In this document: piece by piece, positions 1-11,912 of the stretch
How positions within the stretch are numbered: position 1 is the stretch's first letter
How the letters are laid out: every line of letters begins with the position of its first letter
NCBI GenBank assembly: GCA_947311845.1
Contig: CAMZMU010000117.1
Span: forward strand, 74,233,042 to 74,297,041
Direction: 5' to 3'
Source: Poa pratensis
Taxonomy: Eukaryota; Streptophyta; Magnoliopsida; Poales; Poaceae
DNA length: 64,000 nucleotides
Notes under the pieces: generated by a model
Databases searched by the model: none
What the model was told of the DNA's origin: nothing
Seen by the model: the letters and a program-made list of their open reading frames with translations, nothing else
Made by a program: the position numbers and the translations under genes

Positions 1-1646
1 TCTAATAGAGAGGGTTTCAGGTGACTGACCAGCCTTGAGAACAATGGCTACTGAATCCTCATCTGAACTCGTGTAGTTCTGCCATCCATGAATTATTCCA
101 ACAGCGTCACAGTCAGATACAACGTACCTTCAGTCAGACAAATCAAATTAGCACTGACGTTGTGACATTGTTGTGGTTCCTAACAGGTATGTATTCTAAC
201 AGTTGAAGCATTTGCAAATGCAAGACAGACGAAATGCAGAGGAAGAGCAGAGCAGTACCCGTGGAATCCCCATTCATTTCTAGCCTTCTGCAGTAAATCT
301 CCGCGCGCACACGCTGGGACGCCATTGACCTGATTGTATGAACACATCAAGCAACTCGCATGACCTTCATTGATGCAGCTCTTGAAAGGAGGCTGGTAAG
401 TGTCCTCCATATCTTGCTCCGTTACCTGCCAACAGGACATCAATAGAATTACTCAGTATTCCTTCCATTTGCATTGAAAGTCGAAAAATTCTTCACTAGA
501 TTTCAAGCTTATACTACTTCCCTCTTTTATTGATTATATTGCTCAGTGCATACTACAAGAGTAAATTCACTGGTCCAATACTTCTGACATGTTGAAATAG
601 GATACACTGCATCTGAAACTTTCAGGTGATGTATACTTCAAAAAAACATTGCTTCGAGTACTGAGCTACTGTGATGTCTACTCCCGAAAGGTTCACCTGT
701 GTAAGACTGTAATATTACTAAGGTACTGATCATTGATAATTGCTAACGAGACAAGTTTAATTAGATACTCTACACAAATCGAAACGTAGTTCAAACGGGC
801 TTCAGTGCTGTGCTGGTGTTCTGTTTCTTCTCAAAAGGCTGCAAGTATTACTTGGTTACAGTGATATACTAAGTAACTGAGCTATGTCAGTACTCAGCAT
901 AGCTTCGGGAAAAAACATAACTGACAATAAGCCTAGTAAGTTAGGTACTCTGTCTAGAAAATAAATAAAAAAAATCTTTCGTTTTGGGGAAGATCAAGTC
1001 ATGCGCATCACCTCGGCATTGAATGTGTAGCGCGAAAAGTTGCCCCACGACTCCAGATCATACGCGATGAAATGCTTGCAGCAGGCCGACAGCATCATCC
1101 TGCCTTCCTCGCCGCTGCCGCCGCCGTACTCGCCCTGGAACCCCTTGACGTACTCGACGGCGTACGCGGCGGCGACGGCGGGGTCCTCGCCGGGCGTCTC
1201 CTGCCCGCGGCCCCACCGCGGGTCGCGGAACACGTTGATGTTGGGCGCCCAGAACGTGAGCCCGGCCTGGCCCACGCCGTGCATGGCGCGCGCCTCGACG
1301 GCGACGGCCTCCGCCACCGCGCGCCACAGCGACCGGTTGAACGCCGCCGCGGAGAGGATCACCTGCGGGAACACGGTCGCCCGGGCCACCGGGCCGGACG
1401 AGAAGTTCACGCCGGGTCCGTTGGCGGCGAGGCCGTGGAGGGACTCGGACCACCACTGGTACGGTGGCACGCCGAGCCGCGGCACGCCGGCGGCGGTGTT
1501 GGAGAGCTGCGCGATCTAGCGCGGGCGGCGGACGGGAGGGAGGCGTCGCAGAACGGGTAGGAGCTGGCCGGCGGCGACGCGCAGGGGTGCGGCGGAGCGG
1601 CGCCGGCGTGGCCGACGAGGAGGAGGATAAGGACGGCGGAAAACAT
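1..1646 (-). pseudogene. GH3 beta-D-xylosidase gene, 5' part, exon 1 damaged
   Basis: Glycoside hydrolase family 3 beta-xylosidases act in the apoplast on xylan and arabinoxylan. Three spliced blocks are visible: 1646-1012, 425-259 and 127 to the window edge. All junctions are GT-AG and keep phase. Exon 1 starts with a signal peptide (MFSAVLILLLVGHAGA), then PFCDASLPSAARA, then the GH3 core with [25 protein letters not shown] and [13 protein letters not shown]. Exon 3 has [12 protein letters not shown]. The last block has SDCDAVGIIHG, whose first Asp is the family's usual nucleophile position. The frame of the signal peptide does not join the core. Between SAARA and AQLSNTAAG about 13 conserved residues are missing, an in-frame TAG lies at 1516-1518, and the two sides are in different frames. 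The upstream ATG at 1682 is an alternative start in the signal-peptide frame. The closest relatives are probably the BXL6-type enzymes, by recall. Family assignment is firm; pseudogene status is likely. Confidence 0.75.
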
Positions 1647-1719
1647 GGCGGGGTTCCGGACGACGACTTGGGTCAAACTCACTCTTGTCTTTGCGTAGCA
1701 TGCCTCGTGATCGCCTCCA

Positions 1720-1726
1720 TTTTATA
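1720..1726 (-). promoter_or_regulatory. TATA box of the beta-xylosidase gene
   Basis: TATAAAA reads on the minus strand, about 40 bases upstream of the ATG at 1682 and 75 bases upstream of the ATG at 1646. The spacing fits a short 5' leader, and makes the second ATG the more comfortable start. Confidence 0.45.
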
Positions 1727-2022
1727 CGGACAGTGGTCACTGGTCACTGCATATATTAGCATTTATTCATATAAAACTCGTTATGTGTTTATTCTCTGTC
1801 GGTAATACCAACAAGGAACAATCCAAATAGGCCATCTGGACATGAATTAATTTTGACTCAATAGATGCCGTCTCAAATACTAATAGGGAGGTCTCCATGA
1901 CTACTTCATTTATATACACAAAGAAATACATAATGATTAAAGCTATATCGTGAAAATATCGTTTATGGAGAACCCGAGTGATTCTATTTTTTAATTGCAA
2001 ATTTATATTACTCTAATAGATA

Positions 2023-2102
2023 TTGTCTCTGTTTTTAAATAAATGGCACCATTTTTTGCTATGTGTAGCACAAAGTGGCGCCACTATTTAGGAATGGAGG
2101 AG
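2023..2102. mobile_element. Small Stowaway-like MITE remnant
   Basis: An 80-bp unit is bounded by TA at 2021-2022 and 2103-2104. Its ends are imperfect inverted repeats: CTCTGTTTTTAAATA near the left end and TATTTAGGAATGGAGGAG at the right. The centre has a second inverted pair (TGGCACCA and GTGGCGCCAC). The size, TA flanks and terminal motif resemble tiny Tc1/mariner-derived MITEs, but the ends are diverged. Confidence 0.35.
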
Positions 2103-2882
2103 TATATAAGAGGTCAAAGTTGGAAATATTTAAATGCATGCGTCCTAGCATATTATATGCATTTACAAAAGGTACTCAAGTACCAAGGAACAAACCGATA
2201 ACAATTTTGGAGTACTACTTTAATATGCATATATAATAATCAATTATGAACATTAATTGTGAAAAATTAATGATCCATTTTTATCTCGCCAAAGAAAAAA
2301 TAATATACAAATATATAAGTGGTCAAAGTTCCATATTTTTGGGGAATATAGTTGGTGAAAGTTAGAACTATTTGACTGTTTTTTTTTTTTCAATGAGTGC
2401 ATATATACTTAGTAGATGCCACATTGCACACAGCAGATGTACATCAACGAAAATATTCCTTGGTTTGATAGTTAAGAATTGAAGTTAAGCAATAATCAAG
2501 CTAGGAGTGCAAAATAAACTGTGGTATTTTTTGAGGGACCAAAATAAGACCTTTTTCGAAAGAAAATATCAATTAACAGCAAGAAAAGTATACTTTCCAT
2601 TTTCATGCAGGACTCTTACTTACACCAATGCATAGACTACTAATATCAAAACAAGAGTTCTACGATACTATGATCCTTTAGTGTTGCCACGAAATTTGGA
2701 AAAGTTATTAGTTCAACGTCTGGTGTTGTACATTCGTGATCTATGTGTCACACTACTTTGAGGGCGAGCTCACCTGAACTTACATGCGTGCATGCACCGG
2801 CACTACGGCACAGTTTTAAATTATACGTGGTGGGAACAACATAAGCTCTCAATTGCAAAAGGTAGATCAAACTTAATCACTA

Positions 2883-3096
2883 CTCCCTCCGTTCCAAAAT
2901 AACTGTCGCCATGCTACAAGTCTATTTTACAATAACATCTTTCTAGAATTTAGATTATTCAAACTGCATTCGCATATCAGTTTGAAATTCAAACGCGAAT
3001 GTGATCCACTACACTCGCACATGTGATCCACTATGATTGCAAAATTATGGTAGGTGAAAAATGACCTTTCGCGACAGTTATTTTGAAACGGAAGGG
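2883..3096 (+). mobile_element. Stowaway MITE, copy 1
   Basis: A 214-bp element starts CTCCCTCCGTTCCAAAATAA and ends with the inverted form (TTATTTTGAAACGGAAGGG). It is flanked by TA at 2881-2882 and 3097-3098. These are the classical termini and target site of grass Stowaway (Tc1/mariner-type) MITEs. It has no coding capacity. The interior holds two copies of GTGATCCACTA. The same family occurs in opposite orientation at 17460-17667. Confidence 0.85.
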
Positions 3097-4077
3097 TACC
3101 ATTTAAAAAATATCAATACTGCTCAAAAGATGCAAAAATTATACATCCCCATTTCTAGTGTATTGTTTCGATATTACAACTGTACCACTGTAGCATGTAC
3201 TCATATACTAATAATTGAAGCGAAGCCAATTTCACACAAACGTACACGACATTCCAAGGGTTCTCCACATTCTTCATGCATTAATCAGCCCCTAGCAGAT
3301 GATACCAATTCTACACCACATGTTGCTCAAACATAAGTTGATGAAGAATAATTTATGTTTTAATTTCAAAAGCATTGTGCTTTGGTAGTTTATGACATTG
3401 TTAAAATAACTTCTGTTAATAGCACTATAAATACTAATGACCTCTGCAAAGCAGAATTATTGAAGGAAGAAAATTTATTAGAGTCATATTGTCATGTTAA
3501 ACAATTTGCACCTAACAAAGTTAGTATATATACTTGCATGTAAAGTGAACACAGGCACAGATTTATTGAAATACAGATTTCACTTGAAAAAGGTATAGAG
3601 TAGCCACTTAAAGCTCATCAATTAATAGAAAGACTACTGCTGGAATTTCAGATAAATTTGACAAATGCGAGATTCATCAGATATGTAAACCAGTAACTTT
3701 ACTCTGACGGAATGTCCAAGATTATAATTGGGACCAGACAGTTTTGAGGTTGATCATTATGGAAGTCCGTACTATCGAGTTGCGGTAGGTTCTTCATGTT
3801 TTATTGAAGCTTTCCTACATGATCAAGACCACCCTTGATCAATCAAAACAAAAGATTTTTCTTTCTGTATCAGAGTTGGCAAAAGTTGATCATCATCGGG
3901 CAGAAAGGAGAAAACGTAAGTAATTCAAGGAAATGTGATGGTCCATTTGTTGAATTAGTACCATGTGTCTAGTGTTTTCCATCAAGCTTTAGCGCCCACT
4001 TAGGAGTTGCTATAGCATAAATATTACTCAAATATTAAAACCAACAAACAAGCAAATCACCAGAAATAACATCGTCC

Positions 4078-6772
4078 TCATACAAAGCATCTTCTTCTCT
4101 GCAAAAAATAGAAGTTATATTAGTAAACTACTAGGTATATTCCTACAAATTATTACTTGTGTAGGATGAATGTTCTTCGCCAATTTAAAAGTGAGGTTCT
4201 CACCCATCGCTCAACTTCTAATGCTGATTCAGAAAGTCTTCTCTTAAGAAGAGATTTCTCAGATTCGCAGCTCTCTACATCAATATCTGCAAAGAAATGA
4301 GGAGTTAACCTATGGTGTTTGTTCAAATAAATTATCAATTCAAACGATCAAATGGACTAATTTAATCAAAACAAAAGGCAATGTGGTGGTCCATTTTAAG
4401 TGATAAGATAACCCTATATTTTTTCTCCGCAAGGCAGAGAAATATATTTAGGTTCTGAACACATGAAAATATACTTCATAATAATATATGCCATATCAAA
4501 TTGTTAAATGACTTGGTGATGTGTAAGTCAAGCATATACAGGTCCATCTTTGCAGCAGGAATATCACATAAGCCATAAAATAATATTTAATGATTAGACA
4601 CGGATCAGACCACACAACGCCCAATATTAGGTTAGGCTCACAGTTTAGTATTGCTTCATCAGCAATCACCTGCCGCATGAAAATGTAGATAGATAAGGGT
4701 CTAGAATCCTATGTATTGCTGATCAGGTAACTCTAAATGGCCAAATATACCGCTGCCGAAAAATATCCATTTGAACCATATGGATAAAGAACAACTCCAT
4801 ATTAAAGATCAGTAGATCACAAGTTTTAAATACATCTTATCGAAAATATTAGAAAACTGATCTGACCCCAAGGGCATTAATGGTAGCATAAAATGCATAA
4901 TATTGCATAAGCATAATGGGTTTGTAGTACAAGATAGCAAAATTCACGAAATGAAATAAAGCAGGATGAAACAAGAAACTGTCAGTCCTTTTATCTCTTA
5001 CCATAATAGTATGTTGACAGAATCTCAATACGCTCAACAGGCTAACAATGGCAAAAAAGAAAATGTTAGATCTTTATATGCCAGGCACACTTTAACAGAA
5101 AGTCTGTCATCTATTAAGAGTGACAAGATTATGGAAGGATTCAAATAGTTATGATATGCACAGCCACCAAGCCCGTATAGCTGCATGGATGAGCACCGTT
5201 ACTGAGGCAAAAAAAAAGGGAGCCAAATTTTGTAGCTGCCATAAACATGGACCTATCAAATCACAAAAAACATTTTTTTTAATTGCTAACCATTATTAGA
5301 TGTTCTGTAGAGGATCTAAATAGCCATAGAAATACAGGCCGAATAAAAGTTTGGCACTAAAACGGACAGGCTCGGAAGCCCTGTCCACTGCACACACAAA
5401 CCAACTAAGCATGCCTTGAACTTTAACTTTTCTTTATCTGCAATACTATGGGAAATAATTATTCTATACTATTTTCTTGAACCGTGATAGGACTGGTGGA
5501 CAGGCGGTCAGACTGCCGAACTGTTAAACGGAGAGACTCAACGGGTCGGTTCACTGGTCTAATAAGTATGATTTCGGGAACATACCATTACAAAAATGCC
5601 TTCTCTCCTGGTTGGAAGGCCCTCGAGTTTTCTTAGTGTATCATCACCCTTAGTGAGTCTCCCAAATACAGCATACTGAAATCCATTATGGGTCAATATT
5701 CAATCAGCTGAATAACTGATACTTATCATAAATCATTTAATAATTGCTAAATACCTGGCCATCGAGGTGTGGGGCATCACCAAGAAGGATAGAAAAGGAA
5801 GATCCTCCACTGTCCGGGTCAGAGTGCCTTGCACAAGTAAAGAACAAGTAATATAATCGGTTTATAAGATATCATTGCCGATGCAAAAGAATGTTTTTTT
5901 TGTATTTCTATTTTCTACTTGGGAGGTCTTGCATTTATATAGATTTTAACATTAAGATAAAAGTAACTAAGGAAAACCATAGGAAGCAGTGGTAACACAA
6001 AATTGCTTCAGGCTTGTGTTGTTTGTCCATTGGCCAGAACCAGACGATTTAAAATAACATCGGTTTCTACGAAAATCAAGAAAGAACTACCTTCCCATGG
6101 AGAGAATTCCCCTGACATGCTTGACAGTACTAAATTCACCAACAATTGTTTTCCCAGCTTGCTGTTCCTGTTCTTCATTCATAGGGGCTGTTCTACCTCC
6201 CAAAACAGCGGCTTGGAACAGAACAGACAGTTTAATAGACCGATGGCACTAAGGAAAACATATTTTAGAAGAGAAAATTGTAGACGCTTACTGATACTAT
6301 TCATAGTATACCAAGTCTTGCACTCCCCCTGATCTTAATCCCAAGACTAGTATCGCCACATCGTCCATGCCAAATCAATTCTCGAACAAATCGCGCAACA
6401 ACGAGACCAAACGGCTCGGTAACTCGCGTAAATCCTGACATCGCACAATTCACAATCTCTAGAAAAACCTGGGGGATTTAACGGAAAAATAAAATTTTGA
6501 TCTGTTGCCCACTTCCCTCCACTCCGTGCTAGTGAAAAATCGATGATTAAGCATGAATCGAAGTCCAAAAATCTGGGGGCAAATCTTGCAGTAGTAAGAA
6601 CAGGAAGAGGAAGCAGGGAACGAGATAATGGGGGAGGACCTGGAAAACGACGCGGGCAGATCCAAGGTTGGGATCCGAGGCATAGAACGTGGAGGCGCCG
6701 GCTGTGGAGACGGCCGCGACGAGCAGGAGGAGGGCCGCGGGGGCGGCGACGAGGCGGAGCAAACTAAGCCAT
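4078..6772 (-). pseudogene. CYP23: CYP23-type cyclophilin (peptidyl-prolyl isomerase) gene, internally deleted
   Basis: CYP23-class cyclophilins are secretory-pathway peptidyl-prolyl isomerases. Seven exons are visible: 6772-6640, 6211-6091, 5827-5755, 5675-5586, 5041-5002, 4286-4204 and 4098-4078. Exon 1 has a hydrophobic signal peptide followed by ASTFYASDPNLGSARVVFQ. The later exons give TAPMNEEQ, VGEFSTVKHVRGILSMGR, SSFSILLGDAPHLDGQ, YAVFGRLTKGDDTLRKLE, GLPTRREGIFVM, ERIEILSTYYYD and ESCESEKSLLKRRL. All junctions after exon 1 are GT-AG and keep phase. Two faults are seen. About 50 residues expected between VVFQ and the second exon, holding the first half of the isomerase fold, are not found in 6212-6639. 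The ATG at 6770-6772 reads ATG GCT TAG, one base out of frame with the signal peptide. An ATG at 6868-6870 inside the upstream MITE is in frame. Family assignment is good; function is doubtful. Confidence 0.7.
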
Positions 6773-6805
6773 CTGTTTTTTCTCCGTTTTCTTGCTTTTG
6801 TTTTT

Positions 6806-7192
6806 GAGTAAATACCACTTTGAACTGCCAAGATGGACCGCCTATTTTTATTTGTGACAATTTGAACCACTTTTTAAACTTTTGATGTCAATTTGAACCA
6901 CACTGAAAATTTGGCTCAAAGTTTTGAAATTGGACCCACTTTTATGCATGATTATGTGGCAAAATAGATGACACATACTCATGTTTTGATTCCTCTTGAA
7001 ATTATATTTTCCATTTGTCATCTATTTTGTCATACCACATCAGCTCTTCAAGTGGGTCCAATTTCAACTTTTAAAATATGGTTCAAATTGACACACAAAA
7101 GTTTAAAATGTGGTTCAAATTGTCACAAATAAAAATAAGTGGTTCATCTTGTCACAAGGCCACAAATATATGGTCCAAAATAGAATTTACTC
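6806..7192. mobile_element. Long palindromic MITE next to the cyclophilin start
   Basis: The 387-bp unit is almost entirely a pair of inverted arms of about 180 bp. It begins GAGTAAATACCACTTTG and ends with the inverted counterpart (AATAGAATTTACTC). Internal landmarks such as GTGACAATTTGAACCAC and AAATTGGACCCACTT recur in inverted orientation. The transcript would form a long hairpin. No clear target duplication was found because the flanks are T-rich. It ends about 35 bp from the cyclophilin ATG, so it sits in or replaces the promoter or leader. Confidence 0.7.
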
Positions 7193-8387
7193 TTCTCTTT
7201 TTTGGATTTACATGACCGGGCTTAAACTGTGGATAGTTGTTGAACGGTTGAGCGTCTCTCATATGTAAATGCTTTGTTTAGCCAAAACAAAGAGCATACG
7301 AAAATGCTAAAAGACACATAAGAGCATAAAACATTTTTCAAGATAAAGTGTTAAACAGATCTCAATTTTCAATGTAAGAAACAAAGAAAATAACATATTT
7401 TGTCACTTATAAAATTGTTGTGACAATAGTTACCACATTTAGGCAAACTTTGTGACAGGTTTTATCATTTTTAAGATTATACATACCTCCAATTTGTGCC
7501 ATGCGCTATCAGAGCAACCAGCCATCGATCCAGCTGCCATGGAGAAAAAAAAATCAAATTAACTTTGCTGACTTCATCTAGGAGGTGGTGATTTGCATTG
7601 CATTGAGTTTTTTTTAGCCGAATCTCATATTTGCCAAGTGAGAAAATGTTTTCAAAAACATTTAGATGAGAGTAATCTTCGAAAAGTAGTCCCACATGGT
7701 AGGTCAGACATCGAACATGATTGGGGGAAAAGCTTGAAAGTGGCAAAAGCTGTCAGTTTGCCTATAAGTGGTAAAATATGTCATCATATAACTCTAAGAA
7801 ATAAAGCGAATAAATGGCACGGTAGTCTTACTGTTCCATTGGAGCATAAAGATTGCATCTCGAATGAAAACTACATTGTGAGCCAACACTTTGGAGCTCA
7901 TGATATGAAAATATAAGAAAAAGAAATCGCATAAATGTAGAGAACTCCGAGAGAGGTTAGTTGATTTCTACACATTAGAAAACTGAAGGCGTTGTGCATA
8001 ATGGTTATAAATTCAACTTTGACATCTAAAATGGCAAAGGTGTCGTTGATAATTCTGTTCAAGCAGGTTGGACGAAGCCACTAAAGGGAGTACCATCTAC
8101 TGCATACAACTGTTTCAAACAAAAAAAATCACCCGTCCTTTGTGTTCAAAATACAATTTTTTTTTAAGAACTACAACTAATTTGTTTAGACTTTTTGGCA
8201 TCCAACCAGCCTTTTAAATTGATAGCATTGTGAAGTGCATGGTTCATAAAGCAGTGGCGGAGGCGCCATGTATATATTTGATTGTATTACCGTATTACGT
8301 ACCCAAAAACAGCATAATCTCCCCGCAAAAAAAAAAAAAGCAGCATAACTTTTTTTGTGTATTTCCTTTATCTGGTGTCCTCAACAT
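7193..8387. other. Intergenic region, no gene seen
   Basis: AT-rich DNA lies between the palindromic MITE and the MULE. Open frames here are short and lack recognisable motifs. There are A and T homopolymers (for example the A run near 8328) and no tRNA or repeat that I can support. Confidence 0.5.
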
Positions 8388-8397
8388 AGAAAAAATA

Positions 8398-8479
8398 GAT
8401 TTTTTTACTGTACTGACCCCTTCAGTGTTTAAAATTGCAGTTTTGACCCCCTGAAACTCGTATTTCCAAAAATGGGCGC
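8398..8479 (+). repeat. MULE left terminal inverted repeat
   Basis: It pairs with 12958-13038 in inverted orientation at roughly 80-85% identity by eye. Directly inside it are several CGACAGG or CCTGTCG motifs (8491-8545), which recur inside the right TIR. Confidence 0.85.
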
Positions 8480-8931
8480 ACGACGGCCGCGACAGGCACC
8501 TGTCGCGCCGCCACGCCGCGACAGGTCCCTGGGCTGCGACAGCCCGGTGGAGCCACAGCCGCGATTTTTGGGGGCATTTCCCCCGGCTGGCCTTCTTCCC
8601 CTTCTCTTCCTTTCATTCTCTCGTTCTCCATTGCCACCCTCTCTGGAGCTTTTTTCTTTCCACTTTTTCCATCGTTTTTTCCAGAGATTGCAGCCGATAA
8701 AAAGTGGAGGTCATGTTGGAGAAAATATAGATCAAGTCATGCGCTTCAAGTGGAGGTAATTTTTTTTAACAGACGTGTAGTATTTCATGCGTATTTTAGT
8801 AAACCCTAGTTTAGTACTATAGGGTTTGTTTACGAATTTTTTGGTGGATTATAAGTGTGTAGATGATGGTACTGCAGATGTTAAACTTTGCGTTTCTCTG
8901 AGGAAGAGTCGTTTTTCTTCTGTTATTGGAG

Positions 8932-11635
8932 ATGGAGAAGGTATGTGAAAACTATTTAGTGATTAGTATTACTACATATGTGTTTAGTTGAAGTACTGAT
9001 ATAGTGTTTTTGTTTATTTTCGTAGCCACCGATCATGATATTTTGGGGTGATGTTGTGAGGGAAGGGCCGGAAGGGCTGGATTTTTTCAGATGTGAGTTC
9101 AAATGCATCCCTTCAGATGGCATGGAACATATGGGTTTGGCGGATGTTCGAAAGACTGTCCGGCGGTACTTTGATCGTGCAACCGCACGGAAGAAGCTTG
9201 TTATTGAGGTTGCTACCTGCAGATCGGATTTGGTAGCTTTTCTGTTCAAGATCAAATCGGACGCCGATTGGGCTGCGTTCATGCGTTTCGTGTCAACTCT
9301 AGGCAGCCCTATGTATGGCCGTGCAATGATGCATGTGCAGTGGATTGATACACCAAGGTCTTTGAGTTATGCAGCTGAGGGTAGCAGCAGTGGTGTTGGG
9401 GAAGAGGTCGTGCAGCTGGACCAAGAGCTGGATGTCCCAGAAAATCCAGTATTGAACAAATATTTTATGTCACGGTTTGACAGTCACGAGATATTGGGGA
9501 TAGAGGGGGATATGCTTGGATCAGATGGCGGAGTTAACTCCCGGACGAAGGGTCAGATGGTGATGAGGATGTTCCAGCACGTGTGGCGGCAACTGTGGCA
9601 GCTATGGACGCAATGACGGTGCAGACCCTCGTGAGGGATGACGGGCATTTCGTCCACTACGGATATGACGACGACACTCTGCTCGTCGGACAGGAATATC
9701 CGAACAAGAAAGCCGCTGTCCAAGCAATCACCAAATACTTCCTTCAGATGCATCATGAGTTCAGGATGAAGAAATCGAACCCCAGCATGTACAAGGTGGT
9801 TTGCGAGCTGCATGAAAAAGGGTGTCCAGGCAGAGTTCGTGCATAAGGGAGCAGTGATGGCAGGTTCAGAATCACGGTGATAACTCCGCATACATGTTCA
9901 CGGGACGACCTAATCGGGAGGCACCGCAATATCACCGTCCCGTACCTAGCTCAGTTGCCGACCCACAAAGTGGAGGAAGATGTCGAAGTGTCCACGAAAA
10001 CACTTATGACGACTGCGGTGGATGCATGTGGCTTTGCGGTTAGTAAACACAAGATCAGGCGTGCCAAGCACAGAGTGATTGAGAACCTGTATGGAACATA
10101 TGAGGAGGCATACAACCTAGCTCCTAGGCTGCCGGCACAGATCCAAGAAACCAACCCAGAAACATATTTGGCCAGGAAGGACAGACCTCATCCTACAGAC
10201 CCCGATAAGCTGATTCTTGACCGGATTTTCTGGGCCTACGGGAAGACTATCAAGACGTTCAAGCACCGCCGTCCAGTTCTTGCAATGGATGGGACCTTCT
10301 TGACCAGTAAGTACAAGGGCACGTTGCTTACCGCAATTGCAGGAGATGCAAACAATCAATTTCTTCCTGTGGCATTATCTATTGTTGAAAGCGAAAGCAG
10401 AGACAGCTGGCTGTGGTTCATGGGGTATGTGAAGTCCTGCGTTGTTAAGGACAGACCCGATGTTTGCTTGATAACGGATCGCAACACAGGGCTGCTGGGA
10501 GCTATCAATGATCTGAAGAATGCGCCGGCAGACAATCCGTACAGGTGGCATGCCGTGCAGCCACGGTGGTGCATGAGGCATGTTGCTGCCAATCTGTACT
10601 CAAAGTTTCCGAGCAAGAAGATTATGAAGAAATTCAAGATCCTGTGTCTGCAGAACCAGAAGAAGAAATATGACAAAATATTTGCCGAGCTTGAGGCAAT
10701 GAGTGAAGTTCCAGCAAATCAACTCGGGGACTCCGAAGACGACGGCCCTCCACCTCCACCTCCACCTGCAGTGCCTCCTAGGTCAGGCAAGTTCGCTAAG
10801 TGGATCAATGACCGTGCCCTCAATGTTGGAAAATGGTCTCTCTGCCACGACGAGAATGGAGCACGGTATGGTGTCATGACGACAAACATGGCAGAGATAT
10901 ACAATGGGCCCTCCTTGGTGTAAGGTGGCTGCCAATCACTGCAATTGTGGTTGAAACATGGAAGCGGACATGTTCGTACTTCGTCGATAGGGTGCTGAAT
11001 GCTCAAGCAAGAATTGAAAAAGAAAAGGAGTGGTCTGCTATGTTTGACACATACAAGACAAGGAAGCAGCGGAGGGCTCAGCAGCATCACGTTCTAGTCA
11101 TTGATGGCCATAGGAGGAAGTATAAAATCCGTCTAAGGCAGAAGCATTTGAACAGTCACACCGTCGGAGAAAGAAAACAAGTCGTCACGTTGGAGGGGGC
11201 AAATGTAAGTGCACTTGCAACAAGCCACTCCTCTTGCACTACCCTTGCTCTCATGTCTATGCAGCTTGCTCGACCGTTCACCAAAACAGTACTGGATACG
11301 TGTCGGAGTATTTTAAGATGGAGAAGTTAATGGCAACATGGAGCGCTGAGTGGTTCTCATATGGTCTATACCAGCACTATAGAGATATGTGGCCAAATTG
11401 CATACCCTGGGTGCCAGACGATGAGCTCAGAAGAGTGAAGTAGGGACTGGCTAGCGTCCATATCATTTCTAGCGTCCATATCATTTCTGACTGGCTAGCG
11501 TCCATATCATTTCTGAAGCGTCGAGTCCGCCGCCAGTCAGGGCAGGGCAGGAAGTGTAGCCGCTGCCATAACACCGGACACACCATCCGCACATGCACCA
11601 ATACTCAGTACTCTTCGGTCACAAACAACAATTAA
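8932..11635 (+). pseudogene. MURA-type MULE transposase, frameshifted
   Basis: This is the DDE transposase of the element. A first short exon (ATG at 8932, donor at 8941) may splice to 9026, giving MEKPPIMIFWGDVV. The N-terminal region runs to about 9600, then shifts frame to DGHFVHYGYDDDTLLVGQEY and reaches a stop at 9844-9846 in VRA*GSSDGRF. The main block from 9877 has the MULE transposase core: VLAMDGTFLTSKYKGTLL with its catalytic Asp, DSWLWFM, and LITDRNTGLL. A shift near 10905 is followed by VETWKRTCSYFVDRVLNAQ. A further shift near 11200 leads to the SWIM zinc finger (CKCTCNKP, then LHYPCSHVYAAC), and the frame stops at 11441-11443. A CCHC knuckle (CSRCHNTGHTIRTC) follows at about 11550-11600. 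With at least four lesions the product is not functional, so any mobility would need transposase from elsewhere. Confidence 0.85.
11451..11512 (+). repeat. 18-bp triplication in the transposase C-terminal region
   Basis: CTAGCGTCCATATCATTT occurs three times, at 11451-11468, 11469-11486 and 11495-11512. The first two are directly adjacent and the third follows an 8-bp spacer. The array sits between the transposase stop and the CCHC knuckle, so it separates the two parts of the former protein. Confidence 0.9.
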
Positions 11636-11648
11636 TGTGTATTTGTGA

Positions 11649-11853
11649 TTCGAACTACTTTGGTTTGTAATAATTCCAGATTTGAACTATGTCGGGTTGT
11701 AATATTTGTAATTTGAACTACGTCGGTTTGTAATATTTGTAATTCGAACTACGTCGGTTTGCAATATGTATGTTTTGAACTATGTGGTTGCGTAATATTT
11801 TTTATTCAAAATATGTCGGTGCATAATAATTGTGACTTTAATTATGTCACTGC
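11649..11853 (+). repeat. 31-bp tandem repeat downstream of the MULE transposase
   Basis: About six and a half degenerate units have starts at 11649, 11681, 11712, 11743, 11774, 11805 and 11836. The consensus reads roughly TTTGAACTACGTCGGTTTG plus an AT-rich tail. The spacing is 31 bp apart from one 32-bp step. It lies in the presumed 3' untranslated region. The last units are the most diverged. Confidence 0.8.
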
Positions 11854-11912
11854 TCGCATTGTATGCATTGAAGTCCGCCGATAGAATCCGCAATAATTGA
11901 TGCATCTCTTCC

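Larger units (their letters stand above)
1731..4077. other. Intergenic AT-rich DNA with MITEs
   Basis: This stretch lies between the divergent 5' end of the beta-xylosidase gene and the 3' end of the cyclophilin gene. No credible exon is seen on either strand. It contains one small MITE-like element (2023-2102), one Stowaway element (2883-3096) and otherwise unremarkable AT-rich sequence with short A/T runs. Confidence 0.6.

Noticed and set aside
1040..1560. Long plus-strand open frames opposite the beta-xylosidase exon
   Set aside because: They are antisense shadows caused by high GC3 content. The minus strand carries clear GH3 motifs.
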